From: an uncultured Desulfosoma sp.
Lineage (GTDB): Bacteria; Desulfobacterota; Syntrophobacteria; Syntrophobacterales; DSM-9756
Reading direction: 5' to 3'
DNA length: 64,000 nt
Assembly: GCA_937960435.1 (NCBI GenBank)
Contig: CALGPN010000003.1
Coordinates: 1 to 64,000, forward strand
Shown: piece after piece, positions 8,982-18,571 of the stretch
How positions within the stretch are numbered: position 1 is the stretch's first letter
Layout of the letters: the number at the start of each line of letters is the position of its first letter
Translations under genes and position numbers: made by a program
The notes under the pieces: generated by a model
Databases searched by the model: none
The model's input: the letters and a program-made list of their open reading frames with translations, nothing else
Told to the model about the DNA's origin: nothing

Positions 8982-10342
8982 TGGCCCCACGCGCCGGGGT
9001 CACAGAAGGGGTCCTCCGGCGTGGAGATGCCGCGAAAGGGTTTTCTGAGGATAGGCCGCCCTTGGGAATCAGGTCGGCACCGCGTCTCGGCATGATCCTC
9101 AAGGGATACCCCCGCATTTCCGAGAGCTTCATCAGCCAGGAAATCGCTCTTCTGGAATCCTTGGGACTCTCCATCGAGATCTATTCCCTACGACGACCTC
9201 GGGAATCCTTTACACACGGAAGCGTCCGAAGAATTCGAGCGCCGGTGACCTACCTTCCCGAATATGTGCTCCCTCACCTTTTTACCGTGCTGGAGCCGAA
9301 CCTCCGCCTCTGGGGTCGGCTCCGAACCCGCTACGTTCGATGTCTTCGGGAGGCCCTAGAGCGCGCAGTGGATCGGCGCACGACGGCGACGCTGCGCCAT
9401 TTCCTGCAAGGGGGGTATCTTGCCTGGCATTGTCTCATGGGGCGGCCCGTGCGGCATCTGCACGCCCATTTTTGTCACACACCCACCTCCGTCGCGTTTT
9501 TTGCCTCCCAACTCACAAAACTGCCCTTCAGCTTTACGGCGCATGCCAAAGACATTTACACCTCGGACCCTGACCAGCTGCGCCGCAAGATGCACCACGC
9601 CCGCTTTGTGGTCACATGCACGGGCTACAACGCCCGTTATTTGAGCTCGATCTTGGACTCCGACAGCGCCGGCTCTGATGGGCAGAGGCATCGACCATCC
9701 GTTCCGATCCACACCATCTATCACGGGATCGACGTGGCGTTTTTCAACTATGCTCCCGATCCTCCTCCCGCCCCTCCTTTTCGCGTGCTTTCGGTGGGCC
9801 GGATCGTCCCCAAAAAAGGCTACGATGACGTACTCCAGGCTTTGAAAAAATTGGCCGAATGGGGGGTTCCGTTCCATTTCGACCACATCGGTTCCGGGGA
9901 AGACAAAGAAACGATTCACGCCTTGACGCGTCGTCTTGGTCTCTGGGATCGGACGACCTTTCATGGAACCCTTCCGCACGAGCGCGTCCTCGACTTTTAC
10001 CGCCGATCCCATGTGTTTGTCCTCGGCTGCAAAACAGCCCCGAACGGAGATCGCGACGGCATTCCCAACGTCCTGATGGAAGCCATGGCGGTGGGGCTGC
10101 CGGTGGTGAGCACCCGCCATTCCGCCATCCCGGAATTGGTGGAAGACGGAGTGACCGGAACGTTGGTGCCTCCGGGATCCCCCGAAGCTTTGGCCGGGGC
10201 GCTGAAAAAAGTTTTGGAAGCCGGGCCGTCCATCGAGGCGCAAAGGCGTGCCGCCCGGAAAAGGGTGGAAGCCGATTTCGACAGCCGCCGATGGATCCGC
10301 AAGCTGTTTGAGCTGTTGCGTGACGCCGTGGGAGCGCCTTGA
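8972..10342 (+). CDS. Glycosyltransferase family 4 (WcaL/colanic-type)
   Basis: About 456 residues with GT-B architecture. The N-terminal motif GYPRISESFISQEI and the HAHFCHTPTSVAFFASQL segment are typical of WcaL-like exopolysaccharide transferases. The C-terminal half has VGRIVPKKGYDDVLQAL and the donor-binding GIPNVLMEAMAVGLPVVST with its Glu. ATG 8972 or 8981 (overlapping the previous stop as TGATG) are the likely starts, and ATG 9092 matches the beginning of family similarity. It probably adds a sugar to a lipid-linked or surface glycan at the inner membrane. It is translationally coupled to both neighbours. Confidence 0.87.
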   Translation: MGVMAPRAGVTEGVLRRGDAAKGFSEDRPPLGIRSAPRLGMILKGYPRISESFISQEIALLESLGLSIEIYSLRRPRESFTHGSVRRIRAPVTYLPEYVLPHLFTVLEPNLRLWGRLRTRYVRCLREALERAVDRRTTATLRHFLQGGYLAWHCLMGRPVRHLHAHFCHTPTSVAFFASQLTKLPFSFTAHAKDIYTSDPDQLRRKMHHARFVVTCTGYNARYLSSILDSDSAGSDGQRHRPSVPIHTIYHGIDVAFFNYAPDPPPAPPFRVLSVGRIVPKKGYDDVLQALKKLAEWGVPFHFDHIGSGEDKETIHALTRRLGLWDRTTFHGTLPHERVLDFYRRSHVFVLGCKTAPNGDRDGIPNVLMEAMAVGLPVVSTRHSAIPELVEDGVTGTLVPPGSPEALAGALKKVLEAGPSIEAQRRAARKRVEADFDSRRWIRKLFELLRDAVGAP

Positions 10343-11475
10343 AAATCGCCGTCTACTGCCCCAACAAGCCTCTTGGGCACCCTGACCCCTCCGGGGATCA
10401 GACCATTGCGCACAATCTTGTGGAGGCGCTGCAGCGCCTCGGGCATGCGTGCCGGGAAATGAGCACCTTTCGGGCGCGGTGGTTTTGGACGCACCCCGAC
10501 GGCGTTCGACGGGCTCTCGAGGGCGTGTTGGAGGCTTTGAAAGGGTCCGTGGCCTGGCGCCCGGATCTGTGGCTCACCTATCACACCTACTACAAAGCTC
10601 CTGATGTGATCGGCCCGTGGGTCAGCGGGTTCTTGAAGATTCCCTACGCCCTTTTTCAGCCCATGTACGGCACGCGACGCCGAAAAGACCCCAAGACGCG
10701 GCCCGGGTTCTTCTTGAATCGGTGGGCCTTGCGCCGTTCGGCGCTTGCCGTGACCAACAATCGAAACGATCGTGCGGCGTTGGAACGGATCATTGCGACG
10801 GAGCGGTTAACCTATCTGGCACCGGGGATCTTCCCGGAAATGTTTTCTCGACACGAGGAAGCGGGAAGAGCCGTGAGGGATCGTCTCGGCTTGACGGCCG
10901 ACGATCGGGTGCTCTTGACGGCGGCTCGGTTTCGCAGCGGCGTGAAATGGGAAAGCCTGCGTTTCCTTTTTCGCGCCCTGTCTTTGCTGGATTTCGAAAA
11001 ATTGTCCGTGCATTTGGTGGTCGCCGGGGACGGTCCCATGGAAACGGAAGTCCGGCGGCGAGCTCTGGCCACGCTGGGATCCCGCGTGGTTTTTGCCGGC
11101 CGGGTGGCACGGCGCGACCTTTACGCCTACTACAGTGCGGCGGACCTTTTTGTGTTTCCGGGCATCGGGGAATCCTTAGGGATGGTCTTTCTCGAAGCCC
11201 AGTCCTGCGGACTTCCTGTGGTGGCTCTGTGCGAAGGGGGCGTGGATCAAGTGGTGGCCGACGGCATGAGCGGCGTTCTCGTTCGGGGAAGGGATCCGGT
11301 ACGCTATGCCGAAGCCGTTGCGGATCTTTTGGCGGATTCGCTGAGGCGGCAGCGTATGGGACGGGAAGCCGCCCGATTTGTGGATCGGGAGCGGAATTTT
11401 CACCGTCAAGCGCGCTACTTGGCCGCGCTCTTGGATTCCCTTGTTTCGGGACGCAATCGACCGGACCGGCAATGA
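10339..11475 (+). CDS. Glycosyltransferase family 4
   Basis: This 378-residue GT-B protein has an N-terminal MKIAVYCPNKPLGHPDPSGD segment and a C-terminal donor half with a FAGRVARRDLYAYYSAADLF motif and FPGIGESLGMVFLEAQSCG, where the E-x7-E-like catalytic/donor region is kept. It starts with TTG inside the previous stop (TTGA), four bases after a GGGAG Shine-Dalgarno-like run, and ends overlapping the next gene (ATGA). It is the third consecutive glycosyltransferase, so the set could build an oligosaccharide. The substrate cannot be deduced. Confidence 0.87.
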   Translation: MKIAVYCPNKPLGHPDPSGDQTIAHNLVEALQRLGHACREMSTFRARWFWTHPDGVRRALEGVLEALKGSVAWRPDLWLTYHTYYKAPDVIGPWVSGFLKIPYALFQPMYGTRRRKDPKTRPGFFLNRWALRRSALAVTNNRNDRAALERIIATERLTYLAPGIFPEMFSRHEEAGRAVRDRLGLTADDRVLLTAARFRSGVKWESLRFLFRALSLLDFEKLSVHLVVAGDGPMETEVRRRALATLGSRVVFAGRVARRDLYAYYSAADLFVFPGIGESLGMVFLEAQSCGLPVVALCEGGVDQVVADGMSGVLVRGRDPVRYAEAVADLLADSLRRQRMGREAARFVDRERNFHRQARYLAALLDSLVSGRNRPDRQ

Positions 11476-12197
11476 AAATCGCCATTCTTTCGGACATTCA
11501 CGGCAATTTGGAAGCCTTCCGGGAGGTGTTGCGGGATCTGGAAATCGTACAGCCCGACCGGGTGGTCTGTCTCGGGGACGCTGTAGGGTACGGACCCGAC
11601 CCGGAGGCCGTCGTGCGTCTGCTTCAGGCGCACCGCATCCCAAGCGTTCTAGGGAACCATGAGTGGGCTTTGGCGCATCCGCTCCATCTGGAATGGTTCA
11701 ATCCATCGGCGCGCTTGTCTCTGGAAAAAACCGCCGAACTGCTTTCCCCCGAAGTGCGCCGCACCGTGACGACATGGCCGACCACTTTGCACGTGGAAGG
11801 ATCGTTATGTGTCCATGGATGCCCTCCCAATTCCGTGACGCGGTATCTTTTCGAGGTGGTCCCGGAAGAATTGCCGGGTCTTTTTTCCGCCTATCCAGAG
11901 CCCTTGTGTTTCGTTGGGCATACTCATCAGTTGCGGTGGGTCCGCTGGGACGGGCATCAGGTCACCTCGGGCTGGATTCGGGGGGAGGTTTTGGAGCTTC
12001 ATCCTGCCGATCGATACATCATCAATGTGGGGGCCGTCGGCCAGCCTCGGGATGGAGACAACCGCGCGAAATACGTGGTCTGGGACACGGAAGCCCGAAC
12101 GGTCCGCGTGCATCGCGTCCCCTACGACATTGCCAAGACCGTGGAAAAGATCCTGGCGTTGGGGTTCCCGCGTATCAACGCGGATCGGCTCTGGTAG
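11472..12197 (+). CDS. Calcineurin-like metallophosphoesterase (YfcE-like)
   Basis: The 241-residue protein carries all metallophosphoesterase metal-binding motifs in order: SDIHGN, GDAVGYGP, GNHE, VHG and GHTH. The family binds two divalent metals and cleaves phosphomono- or diesters in the cytosol. Its ATG overlaps the stop of the glycosyltransferase before it, so expression is coupled to the glycan genes. A role on a sugar-phosphate or nucleotide by-product is only inference. The next gene begins 49 bases downstream. Confidence 0.9.
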   Translation: MKIAILSDIHGNLEAFREVLRDLEIVQPDRVVCLGDAVGYGPDPEAVVRLLQAHRIPSVLGNHEWALAHPLHLEWFNPSARLSLEKTAELLSPEVRRTVTTWPTTLHVEGSLCVHGCPPNSVTRYLFEVVPEELPGLFSAYPEPLCFVGHTHQLRWVRWDGHQVTSGWIRGEVLELHPADRYIINVGAVGQPRDGDNRAKYVVWDTEARTVRVHRVPYDIAKTVEKILALGFPRINADRLW

Positions 12198-12246
12198 CTG
12201 TTTTGCGAGAGTCCGAGGGCGGGACGGCCTAAATTTGGAGTCTCCC

Positions 12247-13578
12247 ATGAAGTGTATTGGTCGGTACCGGATTGTGGGGCTTTTGGGCCGCGGCGGCATG
12301 GGACGGGTGTATCGCGTATGGGATCCCGTTTCCCAGAGGCTTCTGGCTCTGAAGATGCTTCAGCCGCATCCCCCCTTGGCGACCCTTTTGGGCGAAGCCC
12401 GAATGAGGACGCTTTTCCTCATGGAGACGGACGTCATGGAAAAACTTGACCATCCTAACCTGACGGCCGTGCTGGACCGAGGTGTTCATGAAGGGCGCCC
12501 GTTTTTCGTCATGGAGTATTATTGCCGGCAACTCGCCGAGCATATCGGGGAAGGGGATGTGCTGGAGCGGCCCACGCGCCCGCTGCCGCCTCATGAGGCT
12601 TTCCGAATCACCCGGGAAATCCTCAGCGGCCTTGGAGCCATGCATCGCCTGGGCCTGGTTCATCGGGATGTCAAGCCCGCCAACGTGCTTCTTTCGGAAG
12701 ACAACGCGGTGAAACTCATCGACTTCGGCTTGTCCAAAATTCCGGGCGTTTCTTTTCCCAAACCGCACCAGCTTGTGGTGGGAACACCTTACTATGCGGC
12801 TCCGGAACAGGAACGAAACCCCGACAACGCAACAGCGGCTTCGGATCTCTACAGCGTGGGTGTCATCCTCTTTCGTCTGCTCACGGGATGGCTCCCGTCG
12901 GAGCCATCTTTTGCCGCCTTGCCCCATCCCTTCGACGGCGCCTCGTGGAGGGCCTTCTTTCGAAAGGCCTGCGCCGCCTCGCCGAGCAAACGTTACCAAA
13001 GCGCCGCGGGGATGCGGCGCGCTTTGGCGTTTTTGGAAAAGGCGTTTGATGAGGCATTGGAAAAAGCGTGCCGCCTGTGGCATGACGAAGGCGTGCAGCG
13101 CATCGGAAGAATGCGGTGCCGGCATGAGCCCGTCAAGGTTTCTCGAAAGGACGCCCAGCGGCTTTTCGACCTGGATCCTCTTTGGCGCCCTCGGGTGGAA
13201 ACGCCCAACGCCTGGACACTCGTGGACGACGTCGTGTTCGATGAAACGACGGGCCTGTGGTGGCAGCGCGATGGGTCTCCAGAAAGGCTCACTTGGCCGG
13301 AGGCCCGAGAATACGTGGGCGGCCTCGGCCGAGCCGCTTTTTCCGGGCGAGAAGACTGGCGCCTCCCGACCGTTTCGGAACTTGCCACGATTCTCAAACG
13401 ACCGCGATATCCCGAAACCTTTTGTCTCGAGCCGGTTTTTTCTGGTCGGATCCGAAGATTTTGGTCAGCGGACCGCTGCACTTATCGATCGGCCTGGTAT
13501 GCCGCTGGGGAACTGGGCTATTTTGCCGCTCAGGATTTTTCGTGCAGGCTGTATGTCCGGGCCGTGGCCGGACCCTAG
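12247..13578 (+). CDS. Ser/Thr protein kinase with C-terminal Lcl/DUF1566-like domain
   Basis: The 443-residue protein starts with a complete Hanks kinase domain: GRGGMG loop (residues 14-19), ATP Lys36, HRDVKPAN catalytic loop (139-146), DFG (159-161) and the APE motif. So it should be active. After a linker rich in basic and aromatic residues, residues about 320-443 resemble the Lcl C-terminal/DUF1566 domain (VVFDETTGLWWQRDG, EDWRLPTVSEL, FWSADR and a late LYVRAV strand). I see no transmembrane helix or signal peptide. In most bacterial kinases with sensor domains the sensor is extracytoplasmic, so a soluble arrangement is odd. It follows the phosphoesterase and precedes the YihY gene. Confidence 0.88.
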   Translation: MKCIGRYRIVGLLGRGGMGRVYRVWDPVSQRLLALKMLQPHPPLATLLGEARMRTLFLMETDVMEKLDHPNLTAVLDRGVHEGRPFFVMEYYCRQLAEHIGEGDVLERPTRPLPPHEAFRITREILSGLGAMHRLGLVHRDVKPANVLLSEDNAVKLIDFGLSKIPGVSFPKPHQLVVGTPYYAAPEQERNPDNATAASDLYSVGVILFRLLTGWLPSEPSFAALPHPFDGASWRAFFRKACAASPSKRYQSAAGMRRALAFLEKAFDEALEKACRLWHDEGVQRIGRMRCRHEPVKVSRKDAQRLFDLDPLWRPRVETPNAWTLVDDVVFDETTGLWWQRDGSPERLTWPEAREYVGGLGRAAFSGREDWRLPTVSELATILKRPRYPETFCLEPVFSGRIRRFWSADRCTYRSAWYAAGELGYFAAQDFSCRLYVRAVAGP

Positions 13579-13604
13579 CAGAGCCTTGCGCAGCGGAGGC
13601 CGTG

Positions 13605-14999
13605 ATGAGGAAACCTTGGAAGGATAAGCTGGGAGCCTTTCTTTTTGACATGAAAGACGGCCCTACGGGTCCTTTCAGGGAAGGAGCGCGACGCCTCGGC
13701 CGTCTCATCTATCTCAGCTTGTGGAAATTCAACCGGGACTTTTGTTTCGACCAGGCGGCAAGTTTGGCTTTTGCCACCATCTTGTCCCTCATTCCCTTTG
13801 CGGTTCTCTTTTTCAGTTTTGTCGGGCTGCTGGGAGGAGGGAAACACATCATTCGTTTCGTGCAGGACAAAATCCTTCCGGCCGTGGTGCCCGAATTCCA
13901 TGCTCAGGTGATGGATTGGCTGCAAAGATACATCTCCCCCACCGTGTTTAAGGCCGGCCCCGCGGGACTCATCAACCTGGCGGCGCTTGTCGGCCTCGTC
14001 TTCGGGGCGCTCAACATCCTGATCACGGCGGAGAGGGTCTTCAATCACATCTGGCGAGTCAAGGGAACACGCCGTTACCTTCAAAAGGTGACGGCCTTTT
14101 GGGTGGTGCTCACCTCAAGCCCCTTCGTCATTCTGGCTTCCATGTGGATCGGCAACGTCCTTGTGCCTCCCGGAGGGGCCGTCGAATCTTTTCTGCGGCG
14201 GCACTGGCTCGTGCGGAGCCTGTACGGGTTATGCGCCCCCATTTTGGTGGAAACTACGTGTTTTGCCTTGATCTACCTCTACCTGCCGTCGGCTCGCGTG
14301 CGGATGCGAAACGCCGTCATCGCCGGCTTATGGGCGGCGGCCCTCTGGGAACTGTCCAAAAAGGGATTTTACGTCTATGTGAGCGGAGCCGGCCAGGTGA
14401 CGAATTTCTATCGGCAACTGGCCACGGTCCCTCTTTTTTTTCTGTGGCTGTTTCTGACGTGGATCATCATCCTATGGGGCGGCCAACTGAACTACGCGTT
14501 GCAGAATACGAAAGCCTTGATCTTGGAACAGGCCAGGGGGGTGAAGGTCCATCGGTTTTCCCAGGCGTCTCTGGGACTTTTCCTTCTTTTCCGCATTTAC
14601 GAGCGCTTTCTCGAAGGGCGTCCTGCGCCCGAGTTGCAGGGCCTGGCAGACGAAGCGGGCGTCTCCCAGGATGATTTTGCGGATATTGCCTATTTTCTGG
14701 TGGAGCACAATATCCTGCTGGAAGACGCTCACTGTCCCGGCCGATTTTCGCTCGCGTGCCATCCCTCCCGCATCCTTTTGGACCAGGTGATCCGATGGCT
14801 CCATGAAAAAGAGTTTCCGGGAGAAACTCCTTTCCTCGATGTGGGGCGGGAATCCAACACCGTGGCTTCCCCGTGGCCCCGAGCCCTGCGACATCCCGCC
14901 GAGAAACTCTTTCGAGAGGCCCTGACAGGGTATCTTTCTCCCTTCAGAGGAAAGAGCCTCGAACAGGCGTGGGAGGAATCCCGATCTTCCTTTCTCTAG
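13605..14999 (+). CDS. YihY/BrkB family membrane protein with C-terminal cytosolic extension
   Basis: 464 residues. Residues about 45-300 hold six hydrophobic segments with the family marks FDQAASLAFATILSLIPFAV, LVGLVFGALNI and LPSARVRMRNAVIAGLWAA. A roughly 150-residue soluble C-terminus follows, with winged-helix-like features (GLADEAGVSQDDFADIAYFL), as in the longer members of this family. Start ATG 13605 sits behind a CGGAGG site. The molecular role of the family is not established. E. coli YihY was once mislabelled RNase BN. Here it closes the glycosyltransferase/kinase cluster. Confidence 0.88.
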   Translation: MRKPWKDKLGAFLFDMKDGPTGPFREGARRLGRLIYLSLWKFNRDFCFDQAASLAFATILSLIPFAVLFFSFVGLLGGGKHIIRFVQDKILPAVVPEFHAQVMDWLQRYISPTVFKAGPAGLINLAALVGLVFGALNILITAERVFNHIWRVKGTRRYLQKVTAFWVVLTSSPFVILASMWIGNVLVPPGGAVESFLRRHWLVRSLYGLCAPILVETTCFALIYLYLPSARVRMRNAVIAGLWAAALWELSKKGFYVYVSGAGQVTNFYRQLATVPLFFLWLFLTWIIILWGGQLNYALQNTKALILEQARGVKVHRFSQASLGLFLLFRIYERFLEGRPAPELQGLADEAGVSQDDFADIAYFLVEHNILLEDAHCPGRFSLACHPSRILLDQVIRWLHEKEFPGETPFLDVGRESNTVASPWPRALRHPAEKLFREALTGYLSPFRGKSLEQAWEESRSSFL

Positions 15000-15143
15000 G
15001 AAGGGTTCCGGCTGCGATCGTCGCGGGCAAGAGACCTTTCCGAAACTTTTTGCGCTTGCAAACCTCAAGAGGTTGTTGTGAGAATCCGTTGTTGCGGAAC
15101 GATCCGCACGGATAACCCATGGATGCACGAGGGACTTCAAGAC

Positions 15144-16379
15144 ATGGAAGAATTTCAGGACATGCCGTCGTTGGATTCCGTGCCTGGGGATGACGGGATC
15201 GACGGCGGCCTTTTGGGACACACGCAAGACGATATTCCCGATCGACGGGCCTGGTTTCGGCGGTGTCGTCGTCTCGTCGTGAAGGTGGGAAGCGCCGTGC
15301 TCACCACACCACGGGGCCTCGATCGTGTGATGATCCATCGTCTCACGGATCAGATTGTGGAGCTCAAAGAGCGCGGCCACGAAGTGCTCGTCGTCTCTTC
15401 GGGGGCAGTGGCTTCGGGAATGCGCAAGGTGGGTCTTAAGGAAAAGCCGAGAACCATCCCGCAGAAACAAGCGACGGCGGCCATCGGCCAGACGTTTCTC
15501 ATGAACGCATGGGAGGAAGCTTTCGACAAGTTTGAGCTCCTCACGGCCCAGATCCTCCTCACCCATGAAGACTTGGCCCACCGCCATCGGTACCTCAACG
15601 CCCGCAACACCCTGGAAACCCTTTTGGACTGGAACATTGTTCCGGTGGTCAACGAAAACGACACGGTGGTGGTGGAAGAAATCAAGTTCGGGGACAATGA
15701 CCAATTGTCGGCCCTCATTGCCGGTTTGGTGGGCGCCGATCTTGTGGTGATCCTCACGGACACGGAAGGCCTCTACGACTGCGATCCCCGAATCCACGAG
15801 GATGCGCGATTGATTCGGATCGTCCATGGCTTCAGCCCAAAACTCATGACCTGTGCCACGCCGGATCCCGGCTCGGTGGGGACCGGTGGGATGCTGAGCA
15901 AGCTCCATGCGGCCAAAAAATGCCTCGCTTCGGGAATTCCCATGGTCATCGGGCCGGGGCGGGAAAAGGATATTTTGGTTCGCCTTTTTGACGGCGAACC
16001 TTTGGGCACGCTGTTCCTTCCCAAACGGCGTCTGTACCACGGCAAAAAGATCTGGCTTGCCAATCTGCCCAAACCCGCGGGCGAACTGGTGCTCGATCCC
16101 GGAGCCGTGAGGGCCCTGCAGAAGGCGGGAAAATCCTTGCTGCCCATCGGGGTTCGAGAAGTTCGGGGAACTTTCGGCGTCGGGGCGGCGGTGCGCTGTG
16201 TGGACGAAAACGGAACCCTTGTGGGTGTGGGCCTCACGAATTATCGATCGGGAGAAATCGATCGGATCAAGGGGCACCATACCGACGAGATCGAGAGCCT
16301 TTTAGGCTACAAGCATTCGGATGAAGTGATCCATCGAAATAATTTTGTCTTGGCGGAACAGGCCGGGGCGGCCGAATAG
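15144..16379 (+). CDS. proB: Glutamate 5-kinase
   Basis: First enzyme of proline synthesis: ATP + L-glutamate to glutamyl 5-phosphate, in the cytosol. The amino-acid kinase domain shows RLVVKVGSAVLT, VVSSGAVASGM, PVVNENDTV and the GTGGMLSKLHAAK loop. A C-terminal PUA domain follows (about residues 315-400). I chose ATG 15144, behind a GAGGG site; GTG 15078 and ATG 15123 are alternatives. Even so, about 40 residues precede the kinase fold, a longer N-terminus than in E. coli ProB. proA follows in the same direction. Confidence 0.94.
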   Translation: MEEFQDMPSLDSVPGDDGIDGGLLGHTQDDIPDRRAWFRRCRRLVVKVGSAVLTTPRGLDRVMIHRLTDQIVELKERGHEVLVVSSGAVASGMRKVGLKEKPRTIPQKQATAAIGQTFLMNAWEEAFDKFELLTAQILLTHEDLAHRHRYLNARNTLETLLDWNIVPVVNENDTVVVEEIKFGDNDQLSALIAGLVGADLVVILTDTEGLYDCDPRIHEDARLIRIVHGFSPKLMTCATPDPGSVGTGGMLSKLHAAKKCLASGIPMVIGPGREKDILVRLFDGEPLGTLFLPKRRLYHGKKIWLANLPKPAGELVLDPGAVRALQKAGKSLLPIGVREVRGTFGVGAAVRCVDENGTLVGVGLTNYRSGEIDRIKGHHTDEIESLLGYKHSDEVIHRNNFVLAEQAGAAE

Positions 16380-16570
16380 GACCATGTTGGAAACCGGTGC
16401 GATGCGAAAGAGCGGTCCGCACACCATTTTCGGGACAAACGCCCAAGCCTCGCAGGAGAAGGCGTCGGGAGGCATCGTGGGACGGGCTTTGATCCGCATG
16501 GGCGTGCGCGCTTGACTGTTCGCCCCGAGGACGGGGAAGCACGGATATCAAGGGGGTTGGAGGAGGACAG

Positions 16571-17827
16571 ATGGGCCACAAGGAAGCCATGACGGCCATG
16601 GGACAACGCGCCCGGGAGGCGGCTCACCTCATGGCCAAGGCGGGCATGACGATCAAACGGCGGTTTCTGGAACAAACGGCGGACCGGATTCTGGCGCAGC
16701 GGGAGCGGATCGCAGCGGCCAACGCCCGCGATCTTGCGACGGCAGAAGAAAAAGGACTGGCCAAACCCAAGGTGGATCGGCTGCGCCTGACCGACAAGGT
16801 GCTCAAAGAAATGACCGACGGCCTTCGGGAAGTGGCCGCACTGCCGGATCCTGTGGGGCGGATTGAGGGCATGTGGACACGACCCAACGGGCTTCGGGTG
16901 GGCCGCATGCGGATCCCCTTGGGGGTTGTGGGGATCATCTATGAATCGCGGCCGAACGTCACCGTGGATGCGGCGGGTTTGTGCATCAAGGCGGGAAACG
17001 CCGTGATTTTGCGGGGGGGATCGGAAGCCTTTCATTCAAACCGGTGCCTCGCCGAGATCCTTCAGGAAACGCTGGAAGAAACGGGCCTTCCCAAGGCGGC
17101 CGTGCAGGTGGTGGAAACCACCGATCGGGAAGCGGTCCTGGAGCTCCTGAAACTTGAAGATCTCATTGACGTCATGATCCCGAGGGGCGGGGAAGAGCTC
17201 ATCCGATTCGTGGCGGAAAACGCCCGCATGCCGGTCCTGAAACATTACAAAGGCGTGTGCCACATCTACGTCGACGAGCGGGTGGATATGGACATGGCCG
17301 AGCGGGTGTGCCTGAACGCCAAAGTGCAGCGACCCGGCGTGTGCAACGCCATGGAAACCCTGCTCGTCCACGAAAAGGCGGCCCCCATGTTCCTCCCGCG
17401 CATGGCCCAAGCGTTTCGCCGCCACGGCGTGGAACTGCGGGGATGCCCCCAAACGTGCCGGCTTGTGGAAGGATGCCGTCCCGCCACTGAAGAGGATTGG
17501 GCGGCGGAGTACCTGGACCTCGTTTTGGCCGTCAAGATTGTGGCTTCCATGGACGAAGCCATTGAGCACATCACGCGGTACGGCTCGAGCCATACGGAAG
17601 CCATTTTGACGGAAGATTTGGACCGGGCCATGCGCTTTCTTCAAGAAGTCCAATCGAGCCTGGTGCTCGTGAACGCCTCCACGCGATTCAACGACGGGTA
17701 TCAATTGGGACTGGGCGCCGAAATCGGCATTTCCACATCTCGGCTGCACGCCTTCGGCCCTATGGGGGTGGAGGAACTGACGACCACCAAATTCATTGCG
17801 TTCGGCACGGGCCAATTGAGGGAATAG
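16571..17827 (+). CDS. proA: Glutamate-5-semialdehyde dehydrogenase (gamma-glutamyl phosphate reductase)
   Basis: A 418-residue full-length ProA that reduces glutamyl 5-phosphate to the semialdehyde with NADPH. The aldehyde-dehydrogenase-fold motifs [35 protein letters not shown] and the catalytic Cys region ([17 protein letters not shown]) are present, as is the C-terminal [16 protein letters not shown] 16571 has an ideal GGAGGAGG site. The 190-base gap from proB holds nothing I recognise. nadD begins 9 bases after the stop. Confidence 0.96.
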   Translation: MGHKEAMTAMGQRAREAAHLMAKAGMTIKRRFLEQTADRILAQRERIAAANARDLATAEEKGLAKPKVDRLRLTDKVLKEMTDGLREVAALPDPVGRIEGMWTRPNGLRVGRMRIPLGVVGIIYESRPNVTVDAAGLCIKAGNAVILRGGSEAFHSNRCLAEILQETLEETGLPKAAVQVVETTDREAVLELLKLEDLIDVMIPRGGEELIRFVAENARMPVLKHYKGVCHIYVDERVDMDMAERVCLNAKVQRPGVCNAMETLLVHEKAAPMFLPRMAQAFRRHGVELRGCPQTCRLVEGCRPATEEDWAAEYLDLVLAVKIVASMDEAIEHITRYGSSHTEAILTEDLDRAMRFLQEVQSSLVLVNASTRFNDGYQLGLGAEIGISTSRLHAFGPMGVEELTTTKFIAFGTGQLRE

Positions 17828-17836
17828 GACGGGTCG

Positions 17837-18544
17837 GTGGGAAACCCAACGCTCATGAACCGGGCAAGCTCAGGGCGCATCGGCATCTTGGGCGGGACAT
17901 TCAATCCGGTCCATATGGGGCATTTGCGTATGGCCGAAGAGGCTTTGGAAGCTCTGGCTTTGGATTTTTGCCTGTTCATCCCGGCCTGGGTGCCCCCCCA
18001 CAAGAGTGACGTGAAGATGGCGCCTTTCGAGCACCGATGGCGGATGTTGGAACAGGCCACGGCAAAGCATCCCCGTTTTCACCTCTCCGATCTTGAAAGG
18101 CGCTTGGAGGGAACGTCCTACACGGTGCGCACCCTTCGAGCCTTGGAGGAAGAATTGCCGCCCGGAACGGCCCTCTTCCTGCTGGTCGGGATGGACGCCT
18201 TTTTCGACATGCCGACATGGTGGCGGTACCGGGAAATTTTCCAAAGGGCTTCGGTGGCGGTTCTGGAACGTCCAGGAGTCGAAGAGCATAATCCTTTGGA
18301 GTTTTTGCGGCGGTATGTTTCGGCGGACTACGATGAAGATCCCGGGGCCGTGAGCGGCGACCCGTCATCCCTTCGAATGTGTTACCGGGCTTCCGCGGGG
18401 TTTCCCGTCGTGTTTTTGCGCACGACCCGCATGGACATCACCTCATCGCGGATTCGGGCCCTCACGGCTTCGGGAAAATCCATCCGGTTTCTGGTCCCCG
18501 ATTCGGTGATGGATTACATTAATGAAAAAAGCTTGTATCGGTAA
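17837..18544 (+). CDS. nadD: Nicotinate-nucleotide adenylyltransferase
   Basis: It makes nicotinate adenine dinucleotide from NaMN and ATP, in NAD synthesis. The nucleotidyltransferase signature GGTFNPVHMGHL (about residues 19-30) and the C-terminal ITSSRIR motif are visible. The 235-residue length is usual with the GTG start at 17837; ATG 17855 would also keep all motifs. It sits between proA and rsfS, a common order in proteobacteria. Confidence 0.95.
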   Translation: MGNPTLMNRASSGRIGILGGTFNPVHMGHLRMAEEALEALALDFCLFIPAWVPPHKSDVKMAPFEHRWRMLEQATAKHPRFHLSDLERRLEGTSYTVRTLRALEEELPPGTALFLLVGMDAFFDMPTWWRYREIFQRASVAVLERPGVEEHNPLEFLRRYVSADYDEDPGAVSGDPSSLRMCYRASAGFPVVFLRTTRMDITSSRIRALTASGKSIRFLVPDSVMDYINEKSLYR

Positions 18545-18571
18545 GTTTCCAAAAAATGACCCGGAGGAAGG

